From an uncultured bacterium (GTDB lineage: Bacteria; Bacillota; Clostridia; Oscillospirales; Ruminococcaceae), in contig CAJMSD010000002.1 of NCBI GenBank assembly GCA_905215965.1, positions 248,001 to 312,000 of the forward strand: 64,000 bases of DNA, in the 5' to 3' direction. The position numbers were made by a program, and so were the translations under genes. This document shows, in pieces, positions 41,542-49,276 of this stretch. The notes under the pieces are model-generated. The model did no database searches and was not told the origin of the DNA. It was given only the letters and a program-made list of their open reading frames with translations. The first letter of the stretch is position 1. Every line of letters begins with the position of its first letter.

Positions 41542-43020
41542 TCATTTAAGCAAGATCTGTTTCGTTGCGATTTGTTCGCAGAAGCGTTTATCATGCTCCA
41601 CAAACAAAAGCGTTGCGTCTGAAGCTTTCAGCAGCTCCTCTATCTGGATTCTGGACAGTACATCTATATAATTCAGCGGCTCGTCCCATATATAGAGATT
41701 CGCCTGCTCAGCCAGACTTCGCGCAAGCATTACCTTTTTCTTCTGACCTTGGCTATAGCTTTCTATCGGACGTGAGAAAAGCTCCCTTGAAAAATCAAGC
41801 TTCCGCAGAATTGCCTTGAACAATGTCTGATCCACCTGATATTTTTCCGCGTAATCGTCAAGACTGCCGAATAAATTATCCGCCGACTGACAAACATACG
41901 AGATCTTCAAGCGGCTGCCCTTTGTTATAACTCCCCGATATTCTTCATTTTCTCCCAGGATCAATTTTATAAGGCTCGTTTTTCCGCTTCCGTTTGCTCC
42001 GCATAAAGCAATGCGGTCGCCCTGACAAACCGTGAAGCTTACGTCCTTGAATACGGTTTCGCCGTCATAACAAAGCGAAACGTTCCGAAAATCTATCAAT
42101 TGAGAGCTGTGATATTTTAATGGAGACAGTTTCAGCGAGGAAATCTCCTCAACGTTTTTCAAAAGCGTGTTCTTTTCGGAAATATTCTTTTCAATACGGT
42201 TCTCCATGGACTTCGCGCGTTTCATCATTTTGGCAGACTTATGACCGATAAATCCCCTGTCGGGTCTCAGCCCGGAATTTCTCGTACCGTATTTGCCGCT
42301 TTCCGTTTTGTCCGACCAAGAAGAAACGTTTTTTGCCGTTTGCTCCAGCTGACCGATCTCCCTTTTTAAACGTTCATTTTCGGTACGCTCAAACTGCTCC
42401 TGACGTTCACGGTTTTCATTCCATGTGCTGAAATTGCCCTTCTGAACCTCTATATTTGTTTTATTTATGACCAGAATGTGGTCAATGCACGAGTCAAGAA
42501 AGGCTCTGTCATGAGAAACGAGAATGAATCCCGATTTTCTTTTCAGATATTCCGCAAGAACCTCTCTTGCATGAATGTCAAGATGATTCGTAGGTTCATC
42601 TATAAGCAAAAAGCTGTTTTCACGCAGAAACATTCCCACGATAAGAATTTTTGTCTGCTCGCCGTTGGACAAAGCAGAAAATTGACGGTACAGCATTCCC
42701 TCGTCCGCATCAAGCATATTAAGCTCGCGCCGTATCTGCCATTCCTCTGCCTGCGGAGCTAACTCACGGATAACGTCTATTGTAATGAGCGAGCCGTCCG
42801 GAAAATACGGAAAATACTCAAAATCTACCGAAGATATTATTTTTCCCGTATACTCCAATTCTCCCATAAGCAATTTAAGCAGTGTAGTTTTTCCGCGTCC
42901 GTTGCGCCCGGTAAAGCCAAGTTTCCACGATGTATCAAGCTGTAAATTAATATTTTCAAATACTTTTTCAAAGCTTCCGTCATAGCCAAACGAAAGATTC
43001 TGAATATTGATAAGCGACAT
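41542..43020 (-). CDS. ABC-F ATPase, Lsa/CplR-like ribosomal protection protein
   Basis: A 492-residue cytosolic protein with two ABC domains and no membrane segment. Walker A motifs GRNGRGKTT (about 38) and GANGSGKTS (about 345), signatures LSNGEQTK (about 117) and YSQGQKKK (about 420), and Walker B FLLIDEPTNHLD and YIWDEPLNYID are present. The inter-domain linker (about 190-290) is long and basic. The N-terminus (MSLINIQNLSFGYDGSFEKVFENI) resembles the Lsa/CplR antibiotic-resistance ABC-F group, which dislodges lincosamides, pleuromutilins or streptogramin A from ribosomes. The group assignment is from memory. GGAGGG precedes the start. A leader with a six-residue peptide and an attenuator lies upstream, supporting drug-inducible expression. 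Confidence 0.88.
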   Translation of the reverse strand: MSLINIQNLSFGYDGSFEKVFENINLQLDTSWKLGFTGRNGRGKTTLLKLLMGELEYTGKIISSVDFEYFPYFPDGSLITIDVIRELAPQAEEWQIRRELNMLDADEGMLYRQFSALSNGEQTKILIVGMFLRENSFLLIDEPTNHLDIHAREVLAEYLKRKSGFILVSHDRAFLDSCIDHILVINKTNIEVQKGNFSTWNENRERQEQFERTENERLKREIGQLEQTAKNVSSWSDKTESGKYGTRNSGLRPDRGFIGHKSAKMMKRAKSMENRIEKNISEKNTLLKNVEEISSLKLSPLKYHSSQLIDFRNVSLCYDGETVFKDVSFTVCQGDRIALCGANGSGKTSLIKLILGENEEYRGVITKGSRLKISYVCQSADNLFGSLDDYAEKYQVDQTLFKAILRKLDFSRELFSRPIESYSQGQKKKVMLARSLAEQANLYIWDEPLNYIDVLSRIQIEELLKASDATLLFVEHDKRFCEQIATKQILLK

Positions 43021-43065
43021 ATACATCCCTCCATGTTCGATATAAGAATTTGTTCTAAGAACTCG

Positions 43066-43103
43066 TTCTAAAAATAATAGACCGCAGAAAACCTCCGCAG
43101 TCT
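43066..43103 (-). terminator. Attenuator hairpin in the ABC-F leader
   Basis: On the minus strand AGACTGCGGA pairs with TCTGCGGTCT (two G:U) around a five-base loop, followed by ATTATTTTTAG. It lies 45 bases before the ABC-F start. Confidence 0.75.
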
Positions 43104-43262
43104 TTCGAACTCAAAAAGATGCACTCACAGCTTACAAAGCGCACTGCCCACAGACGTGAGCGTTGATTCAAGAAAGTGCGAACATTTCCTGCCAGCATAT
43201 CGGCGCACGACGAACAAGCACAAGAAACATCCTGTGCAGAAGCCATATTTCGATATGCAAGA

Positions 43263-43283
43263 TCAGCAAGAAACTATACGCAT
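43263..43283 (-). CDS. Leader peptide MRIVSC of the ABC-F attenuator
   Basis: ATG-CGT-ATA-GTT-TCT-TGC-TGA, a six-residue peptide. GAGGTGG lies four bases before the ATG, the best ribosome binding site in the leader. Its position near the 5' end of a long leader ending in an attenuator suggests that drug-stalled ribosomes on it open the terminator. A longer frame downstream (43055-43246) is not supported as a gene. Confidence 0.55.
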   Translation of the reverse strand: MRIVSC

Positions 43284-43315
43284 CTTTCCACCTCAAATCA
43301 ATTAATATTATTGTT

Positions 43316-43343
43316 ATTATATCATAATTTTAGAAAATGTCAA
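43316..43343 (-). promoter_or_regulatory. Promoter of the ABC-F transcript
   Basis: On the minus strand a perfect TTGACA (43338-43343) and a perfect TATAAT (43316-43321) are 16 bases apart. Confidence 0.85.
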
Positions 43344-43374
43344 GAGCTGCAAGAAGATTCACACGTATTTTAAT

Positions 43375-43403
43375 TTGACAAAAATTAATACCCATGATAT
43401 ACT
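43375..43403 (+). promoter_or_regulatory. Promoter of the type I toxin mRNA
   Basis: A perfect TTGACA (43375-43380) and TATACT (43398-43403) are 17 bases apart, about 60 bases before the toxin ATG. Confidence 0.85.
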
Positions 43404-43461
43404 TTTATCATGGGTACTGGATAAAACGGTAGGCGGTTCTCCCGCAAGGGAGGTGATAACA

Positions 43462-43557
43462 ATGACATTTTCAGAGCTTTTTCAGTTCGTGATTATGATC
43501 ACAGGCGTTATCACTCTTGTTTACAAGGTCACAAAAGACTTTTTCAGCAAGAAATAA
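43462..43557 (+). CDS. Type I toxin, putative holin-like membrane peptide
   Basis: A 31-residue peptide with polar N-terminus MTFSELFQ, a central hydrophobic helix (about 9-22, VIMITGVITLVY) and a basic tail KVTKDFFSKK. This is the build of the TxpA/Fst-like holin-like toxins that damage the membrane. Its upstream region (GCGGTTCTCCCGCAAGGGAGGTG) is the pattern I recall in front of such toxin genes. The strong GGGAGGTG binding site is itself in the stem CTCCC-GCAA-GGGAG, which should limit translation. A convergent promoter and shared terminator define an antitoxin RNA downstream. Confidence 0.8.
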   Translation: MTFSELFQFVIMITGVITLVYKVTKDFFSKK

Positions 43558-43569
43558 TTTCTTTACATA

Positions 43570-43658
43570 AAAAGAAATAACCGCCCCAAGCTTCCAACTT
43601 TGGCGGTTATTCTTTAACCAAAAACATTGGGAGAACCGCTTATCGCAGTACCCTTTCT
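43570..43658 (-). ncRNA. Candidate antisense antitoxin RNA
   Basis: A minus-strand transcript predicted from the promoter at 43665-43692 to the shared terminator. It overlaps the 3' end of the toxin mRNA, giving about 40 bases of complementarity. Its 5' end repeats the 5' box of the toxin mRNA (GGGTACTG and GCGGTTCTCCC) but has no ribosome binding site after it. The role as antitoxin is inferred from the arrangement. Confidence 0.65.
43576..43611. terminator. Bidirectional terminator of the toxin-antitoxin pair
   Basis: AATAACCGCC and GGCGGTTATT form a 10-bp stem around a 16-base loop. T-rich tracts follow on both strands (TTTCTTTTTATG on the minus strand, weaker on the plus). Confidence 0.8.
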
Positions 43659-43664
43659 ATTTAT

Positions 43665-43692
43665 ATTATACCACAATGTCTGAAAATGTCAA
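43665..43692 (-). promoter_or_regulatory. Promoter of the antitoxin RNA
   Basis: On the minus strand a perfect TTGACA (43687-43692) and a perfect TATAAT (43665-43670) are 16 bases apart. It is stronger by consensus than the toxin promoter, as expected for an antitoxin. Confidence 0.85.
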
Positions 43693-43700
43693 GGCTTACG

Positions 43701-44675
43701 TCAATTCTGCATTTTTATCTGCTCGCCGCAGACAAGAGGATAACGTATCAGCGTATCTCCGTCAAGGTTTTCCCTGTGCATATCAACGGCTGTTATCTGA
43801 TGATTTTCATAGGTCGAATAATAATATATCCCCTTATCGGCATTGCAGCAGGACGTATATATCGTCATTTCATACTTTCCGTTTTCGACCTCGCAGCAGC
43901 CTCTTTGCTGATCCACAGAACCAAGTATATGAAAAAACTGACTTACGCTTTCCGATTCCGAGCTGCCCGAAACCGAATTTGCTCTTACAAATGCGGCTCT
44001 TACAAATCTTGACTGAGATGAAACGTCTCCGGGAAGTCCCAAAGCTCCCATACCTCGGCTGTAAGCGCGGAGCGGAAGCTTGCCGCAGAAGGTGTTTTCA
44101 GGCGTTTTCGGAGACAAACGCATATAATTGTTCAAATTGAACAGTTGCTCGTCAAACGGCGGATTATTGGTAAGAACTCCGGCAGGATTATTATATATCT
44201 TTATTCCTGAGCGCACCGACTCTACCGTAACAGTCCGCGTTCTGTCGCAAATTATCCAGTGCAGCTGAGCCGTCGGCAAGTCTTTATCAAAAGCATAGCC
44301 TGTAATATTTATTTTTTCCAGCAGACCGCAAGCCTCTTTTACAGACGCGCACTGACCGAGTATCCACTGTATAAATTCAAACTGCGCAACATTATCCTTT
44401 CCGCTGATATTGTCCCTGTAATACGCATTGCCAACGAAATTCAATCCTGCCATAGCAAGGCCCTTTTCATTCATTGCATCGTAATAAAGCGGATAATTAC
44501 GGCTGATGTGCGCCATTCCGATGATCGCATAATGATGATCCATATCGCCCATATTAAGAAAATGGAACGGATATCTGCGCGGAGTGACCGTTACCTCCTC
44601 GCCGTAGGAAAATTCATTATCAAGAGTTCTTCCAAAATAGAAATCATTTGTCTTATAGGTTGCCGCAGTACACAT
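43701..44675 (-). CDS. bsh: Choloylglycine (bile salt) hydrolase family protein
   Basis: An N-terminal nucleophile amidase that cuts glycine or taurine from conjugated bile acids; penicillin V acylases belong to the same family. The protein is 324 residues with Cys2 as nucleophile after Met removal (MCTAATY). Also present are Arg16 and Asp19 in FGRTLD, the Asn of AMNEKGLAMAGLNF, TNNPPFDEQL with the oxyanion Asn, and Arg in SRFVRAAF. SRGMGALGLPGDVSS is typical of gut bile salt hydrolases rather than penicillin acylases. No signal peptide, so cytoplasmic. GGAGG lies nine bases before the start at 44675. A 16-base palindrome lies upstream. Confidence 0.9.
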   Translation of the reverse strand: MCTAATYKTNDFYFGRTLDNEFSYGEEVTVTPRRYPFHFLNMGDMDHHYAIIGMAHISRNYPLYYDAMNEKGLAMAGLNFVGNAYYRDNISGKDNVAQFEFIQWILGQCASVKEACGLLEKINITGYAFDKDLPTAQLHWIICDRTRTVTVESVRSGIKIYNNPAGVLTNNPPFDEQLFNLNNYMRLSPKTPENTFCGKLPLRAYSRGMGALGLPGDVSSQSRFVRAAFVRANSVSGSSESESVSQFFHILGSVDQQRGCCEVENGKYEMTIYTSCCNADKGIYYYSTYENHQITAVDMHRENLDGDTLIRYPLVCGEQIKMQN

Positions 44676-44710
44676 GATCAATTGCCTCCCTGCACGTAAT
44701 GTTTTATTCT

Positions 44711-44737
44711 ATTGTACGCGATATTATGCGCATAATA
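44711..44737 (-). promoter_or_regulatory. Candidate operator and -10 box before the bile salt hydrolase gene
   Basis: A perfect 16-base palindrome TATTATGCGCATAATA (44722-44737) lies five bases upstream of a TACAAT -10-like box (44711-44716) on the minus strand. No good -35 is seen, so a repressor or activator acting at the palindrome is plausible. Confidence 0.4.
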
Positions 44738-44743
44738 CTTAAA

Positions 44744-44776
44744 AGCCTGTCTTCGCAGAATTTGCAAAGACAGGCT
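44744..44776 (-). terminator. Terminator of the GH5 gene
   Basis: AGCCTGTCTT and AAGACAGGCT form a 10-bp stem just past the GH5 stop, followed on the minus strand by TTTTAAG. Confidence 0.8.
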
Positions 44777-44785
44777 CTGTTTTTA

Positions 44786-46555
44786 TCAGCCGAGAACATT
44801 TTCCGTTCCGGTGATCGTAAATGTTACCGAAAGGCTGTCCGTAGGCATTACATACTCGGCAGGAACTGCATCGGTATTGTATATATTTACAAGCTCGACA
44901 TACATATTTCCGCTGTTGTCAGCCATAACGATCGGCTTTTCGACCTTGTACTCGGTGCCGTCGCAGTTGATAACAACGTCCTTAACTCCCATTGAAGTAT
45001 AATACGGGAAATCGGTGCTGATAAACAACATATTCAGACCGTCGCTGTCCTGAGAGAAATCGTAGCCTGATACGCCTACCGTATACGAACCGTTTTCAGT
45101 GATAGTCGCATCGGTAAATACTGCTCCCGTATCGACTATATCGTCATTCTTGCCGTCGCCGTTTGTATCTCCCCACTTAATAAGCGTATTGAACCATTCG
45201 CTTGAAGCTCCGTATGTGCCGTCGCTGTAAGCGTTTCTGAATGTATAAACGTTTGTCTGCACGCCAAGGTAAGCGTGAACCTCATTTGATGTGCTTGCGC
45301 CCGAATCCACATTAAGATCGAGAGCCACGGAAGCGTCCTTATTCTTTACGGCATTTACGATAGATTCAATAATTTCAGGCTGAGTCTGCTCGTAAGTATT
45401 TCTGTCAAAAAGGCCGAAGCCGTATGCGCCGTTATAACCGTTATCCCAGTAAACGGGAATTATTCCCTTTGAAGCGGCAGTACCTGCAACATAGCTGTCA
45501 AAATAAGCTCTGTTTTCGGTTACGACTCCGCCGAGAGTAGCGTTAGCATTGGACTTGTCGATAACTCCGTATTCACCGATAATAACAGGGATACCCTTGC
45601 TTACGAACTGATCGCTGAGCTTATCGAACTGAGTGTTAAGGTAAGTCTCGTCGCCCCATGTTGCCATTGCCTTATCCGAAAGGCCTTCATATTTTTCAAG
45701 GAGCTGCTTACCCTTTTCACCCCAGAGGTATGTTTTCACCGTCTCGGTGCCGCAGTAATCCCAAGGAGCATAGTAATGAACGGAAAGCATAAGACGATTC
45801 TCGTCCGCGGAGCATTTCTTATCCTCCGGCATCTCAAAGCCGTAATCTCCGCAGGTGAAATCGATATCGGTATTCCAGCCTGGAACAAGCAGCCAGCGGT
45901 GCTTGTTGTTTCCCGAAGTTGAACGAACCGTATCAACAAAGATCTGATTATAAGCGTTAAGATTATCATACTGTTCGGGAATAGGATCATTATATTCGCC
46001 GTTAAATACCTCGTTCATCGATTCAAAAATCAGATGCTCGTCATAAGAGTCAAAGCGTTCAGCGATCTGCTTCCAGACAGCCTCGTACTTTTCTTTAATA
46101 TAGTCCTGATCTTCGCCGTTTACGAGAAGCCAGCCTCCGTCGATCGTATTGTATCCGTCGCCGTGGACATTAATGATAACATAAAGATCTTCCTTATAAC
46201 AGTAATCGACTACCTCCTGAACACGGTCAAGCCACTTGCTGTCGATCTTATAATTATCGCTGTCGTCGATCATATCAAGATACGATACAGGTACGCGTAT
46301 TGTTGAGAAACCTGCGTCGGCAACGGCACTTATCATTTCCTGAGTAACAGCCGGATTGCCCCAAGCCGTCTCGCCGGGCGTACCGCCTGAATTAGCCTCC
46401 AAAGTGTTTCCAAGATTCCAGCCGGCGCCCATATCGGCAGCGATATCCTTAACAGAAACTGTAAACGAATCTTCTTTTTTTGACGAATCACAACCTGTCA
46501 ACAACGACGCCGTCAGCATTGAAGCCGCGCAGAAGAGAGAGAGTATTTTTTTCAT
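44786..46555 (-). CDS. GH5 endoglucanase lipoprotein
   Basis: A 589-residue surface-anchored cellulase. The lipobox LLTGC places the lipidated Cys at 22. The GH5 domain (about 35-395) shows GWNLGNTLEA, the STIRVPVSY strand, VIINVHGDG, acid/base Glu in LIFESMNEVFNG (about 180), SVHYYAPWDY, and nucleophile Glu in VIIGEYGV (about 327). GWNLGNTLEA fits subfamily 4, which cuts cellulose, xyloglucan or mixed glucans. A C-terminal region of about 170 residues has a beta-rich look, with a calcium-like DTNGDGKNDD, and may be a carbohydrate-binding module I cannot name. It has no dockerin, unlike the other glycanases here, so it is bound to the cell. GGAGG precedes the ATG. Confidence 0.93.
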   Translation of the reverse strand: MKKILSLFCAASMLTASLLTGCDSSKKEDSFTVSVKDIAADMGAGWNLGNTLEANSGGTPGETAWGNPAVTQEMISAVADAGFSTIRVPVSYLDMIDDSDNYKIDSKWLDRVQEVVDYCYKEDLYVIINVHGDGYNTIDGGWLLVNGEDQDYIKEKYEAVWKQIAERFDSYDEHLIFESMNEVFNGEYNDPIPEQYDNLNAYNQIFVDTVRSTSGNNKHRWLLVPGWNTDIDFTCGDYGFEMPEDKKCSADENRLMLSVHYYAPWDYCGTETVKTYLWGEKGKQLLEKYEGLSDKAMATWGDETYLNTQFDKLSDQFVSKGIPVIIGEYGVIDKSNANATLGGVVTENRAYFDSYVAGTAASKGIIPVYWDNGYNGAYGFGLFDRNTYEQTQPEIIESIVNAVKNKDASVALDLNVDSGASTSNEVHAYLGVQTNVYTFRNAYSDGTYGASSEWFNTLIKWGDTNGDGKNDDIVDTGAVFTDATITENGSYTVGVSGYDFSQDSDGLNMLFISTDFPYYTSMGVKDVVINCDGTEYKVEKPIVMADNSGNMYVELVNIYNTDAVPAEYVMPTDSLSVTFTITGTENVLG

Positions 46556-46714
46556 TTATTTAACCTCCGAAAAATTTTCACGCACGATCCGGCAATACAG
46601 CAAGAGGGAGCATATATGTCAGATCACGATTATAATTAGTATACAATATATATCGTATTTTGTCAATCAAAAAAAAACAAATTATGTTATGCGGTGAAAA
46701 TTGATTTCCGCTCC

Positions 46715-46743
46715 TTGCATTTTTCCGGAAAATGTAGTATAAT
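46715..46743 (+). promoter_or_regulatory. Promoter of the DUF4317-CLC operon
   Basis: TTGCAT and a perfect TATAAT are 17 bases apart, about 100 bases before the start. It lies in the 288-base divergent gap with the GH5 gene, which otherwise shows no gene. Confidence 0.7.
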
Positions 46744-46843
46744 ATGTAACGCTGTGTGACGATAGGCATTATTTTTATCTCACAGCATTATCACTGAAAT
46801 ATTTATCAGAACAAATTCTCAGATTCGAAAGGAAGTTCGGTAT

Positions 46844-47971
46844 ATGAATAAAAAGGAAACAGCTGAAATAAAAAAGAATTTCTCCGACAAAAGCGGCTTC
46901 TTTATCATGGAAAGGATATTGACAGCCTTTATAGATGCCGAAAAAAATGTGCGTTATCACAACGTAAATTCGTGCCTTACAATGCCTGTTGAGGAGCATG
47001 ACGTTTACGATGAAACATTGAAAAAGGTGCTCAATACCAATGTGGGAAAGGCTTTCGTTGAGTACGAGTTCCCAAACGAAGCCTATGAAGAGGGAAAGCC
47101 GCAGGATATTCTTTACAAGCTCCTCAGATCAGAGCTTAAAGACGAGGAAGCGTGCGAGAACTTCGTCAATCATATTGCAAACAATACGGTTTATGCAGGT
47201 CCGTATGCCGTTATAACGGCTTATTGCTCCTACACTATCCGCAAAAAGAACAAAATGGACGAATACGCCGAAGGAGAGGACGAAATATACCGCTACATAC
47301 TGACTGCTATTTGTCCCGTAAATACCGGCAGCGACGGGTTTGTGTTTGACTCTTTCAATAATGAGATCACCAAAAAGCTCAACACCGAGCTTATAATCAG
47401 CAAAGCTCCCTCCGACGGATTTTTGTATCCCGTGTTCAGCAACAGAAGCACCGATGTGAATCATGTTATGTATTACACAAAGTCCGCAAGCAAGCCGAAT
47501 ATCTCTATTATCGAGGACGTTCTCGGCTGTACGTTCGTGATGTCCGCAGATAACGAAAAAGCAAGCTTTCAGAATATCCTCAAGGATGTTGTGGGCGACG
47601 ATCTCGATTATATGGTCATAAGGACTGTCAACGAAAAGCTTCAGGAAGTTGTTGAGGAAAACAAGGACGACACCGACAAAGCCGTTATCGACAGCCGTAA
47701 ATTTCAGGAAATACTGACCGATATAGGAGTTCCCGAAGAGCGTGTGCAAATGGTAGAGCCTGTTTTTGAGAAGAACTGCGGAACTGCTCCGCTTACCGCG
47801 TCAAATCTGATCGAAAGCAGGACTGTGCTGACTTCTCCCGGTATCACCGTAAACATCAAGCCGTCGGCAGCCGACAAGATCAGAACGAGCGTTGTTGACG
47901 GAAGACGCTGTCTGCTTATTGATATTGACGATCCGACTATTGAGATAAACGGACTTCCCGTAACGCTCTGA
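46844..47971 (+). CDS. DUF4317 family protein
   Basis: A 375-residue soluble protein. The start MNKKETAEIKKNFSDKSGFFIMERI, the YAGPYAVITAYCSYTIRKKN stretch and the C-terminal ITVNIKPSAADKI match what I recall as DUF4317, frequent in Clostridia and without known function. No catalytic motif is apparent. AAGGAAG precedes the ATG. Only four bases separate its stop from the transporter start, so the two are co-transcribed. Confidence 0.85.
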   Translation: MNKKETAEIKKNFSDKSGFFIMERILTAFIDAEKNVRYHNVNSCLTMPVEEHDVYDETLKKVLNTNVGKAFVEYEFPNEAYEEGKPQDILYKLLRSELKDEEACENFVNHIANNTVYAGPYAVITAYCSYTIRKKNKMDEYAEGEDEIYRYILTAICPVNTGSDGFVFDSFNNEITKKLNTELIISKAPSDGFLYPVFSNRSTDVNHVMYYTKSASKPNISIIEDVLGCTFVMSADNEKASFQNILKDVVGDDLDYMVIRTVNEKLQEVVEENKDDTDKAVIDSRKFQEILTDIGVPEERVQMVEPVFEKNCGTAPLTASNLIESRTVLTSPGITVNIKPSAADKIRTSVVDGRRCLLIDIDDPTIEINGLPVTL

Positions 47972-47975
47972 TAAT

Positions 47976-49250
47976 ATGAAAAGAATAATCAAGCGCGTGA
48001 CCGACGAAATAAGGCAGGAGGAGATACCCGAATCAAAAAGCTTTCTTAAATGGCTTGTTATCGGATCGGCGGTCGGAATTATCATAGGACTTATAGGAAC
48101 GTTGTTTCATTATTGCTCGTCGGCAGCGGAATTTTTCAGAGACGGTCATAAGAAAATTATTTTTCTGCTTCCCGTTGCCGGAGCTGCAATAGCTTTTCTC
48201 TATAATACATTGAATTACAGCCACGATAAGGGCACGAATCTTGTGCTTCTTGCCGTGAGAGACAACAAGGATATGGGAATAAAGCACGCGGTATGCATTT
48301 TTGTCGCAACGATCATAACTCATCTTTTCGGAGGTTCAAGCGGCAGAGAGGGAGCGTCTCTTCAGATAGGAGCGGCTCTTGGCTCGACCGCGGGCAGGAG
48401 ATTTAAATTTGACGAGGACGATCGGCGCATCATGACTATGTGCAGCATGAGCGCAATGTTTGCAGCCGTATTCGGAACTCCCGTCACTGCGGCGTTTTTC
48501 TCAATGGAAGTAATAAGCATAGGAATTTTTCACTATGCCGCTTTCGTACCGTGCGTCGCGTCGGCATTCATTGCAAGCACTATATCCTCGCTTTTTGGCA
48601 TATCACATATTTCGGTCAGCGTAAATGTTCCGAAAAATTCGCCTGAAAACTTCCTGAAAACCGCAGTTCTCGGTGTGCTCTGCGCATTTTTGAGCGTTGT
48701 TTTCTGTTTTGCGATATCTTACGGGCTAAAGCTTTTCAGGAAGATAAAGAATCATTATATCCGCGCTGTTGTTGGAGGAACGATCGTTGTAGCTCTGACG
48801 CTTATTTGCGGAAACTGCGACTATAACGGCACCGGCGGAGCTATGATAGTCTCGGCATTCAGCTCGCGTCCTTTTGCCTTTGCGTTCCTGATAAAGCTGA
48901 TATTTACGGTAATAACTCTTTGCTCCGGATTCAAGGGAGGAGAAATTTTCCCTGTATTCTTTATAGGAGCGTCCTTTGGAAGCGTTATTTCGCAGTTTCT
49001 CGGTATGGATTGCTCAATGGGGGCTGCTATAGGAATGGCTGCGCTTTTCTGCGGAGTAACCAATTGCCCGATAGCGTCTATACTGCTGTGTATGGAGCTT
49101 TTCGGCAGCGATGGGATAATGTTTTACGTGCTTGCCTGTGCGGTAAGCTATATGCTTTCGGGTTACCGCGGACTTTACAGCGAGCAGAAGATATTATACT
49201 CCAAGGTGAAAACAAAGTATATCAACAAGCGTATTGGCGATAAAAAGTAG
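47976..49250 (+). CDS. CLC-family anion transporter, possibly CLC-F fluoride exporter
   Basis: A 424-residue membrane protein with about ten hydrophobic segments. The CLC gating-glutamate motif is GGSSGREGASLQIG (about 117-130). The later SGFKGGEIFPVFFIGASFG corresponds to the GxFxP region, and GTNLVLLAV replaces the GSGIP chloride motif. Loss of the selectivity Ser with a nearby Asn, and the FKGGE motif, fit the CLC-F fluoride/proton antiporters as I remember them, rather than chloride channels. That is an inference. No fluoride riboswitch lies upstream; it follows DUF4317 by four bases. I see no good ribosome binding site, so coupling is likely. The array of five hairpins follows it. Confidence 0.8.
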   Translation: MKRIIKRVTDEIRQEEIPESKSFLKWLVIGSAVGIIIGLIGTLFHYCSSAAEFFRDGHKKIIFLLPVAGAAIAFLYNTLNYSHDKGTNLVLLAVRDNKDMGIKHAVCIFVATIITHLFGGSSGREGASLQIGAALGSTAGRRFKFDEDDRRIMTMCSMSAMFAAVFGTPVTAAFFSMEVISIGIFHYAAFVPCVASAFIASTISSLFGISHISVSVNVPKNSPENFLKTAVLGVLCAFLSVVFCFAISYGLKLFRKIKNHYIRAVVGGTIVVALTLICGNCDYNGTGGAMIVSAFSSRPFAFAFLIKLIFTVITLCSGFKGGEIFPVFFIGASFGSVISQFLGMDCSMGAAIGMAALFCGVTNCPIASILLCMELFGSDGIMFYVLACAVSYMLSGYRGLYSEQKILYSKVKTKYINKRIGDKK

Positions 49251-49276
49251 TGAATATAAAAAATGAAGTTTAGGTC

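Larger units (their letters stand above)
43021..43310 (-). ncRNA. Attenuated 5' leader of the ABC-F gene
   Basis: About 290 bases lie between a good promoter and the ABC-F start. They contain a seven-codon leader ORF near the 5' end and an intrinsic terminator just before the gene. The arrangement matches ribosome-mediated attenuators of other antibiotic-resistance ABC-F genes. Anti-terminator pairings were not modelled. Confidence 0.65.

Noticed and set aside
43055..43246. A 63-codon frame in the ABC-F leader (MASAQDVSCACSSC...)
   Set aside because: It lacks a good ribosome binding site, and its 3' end runs into the attenuator stem. The short MRIVSC frame is better placed as leader peptide.
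47972..47975. Fluoride riboswitch before the CLC gene
   Set aside because: The gene starts four bases after DUF4317, and nothing like the crcB motif was recognised in the DUF4317 leader.
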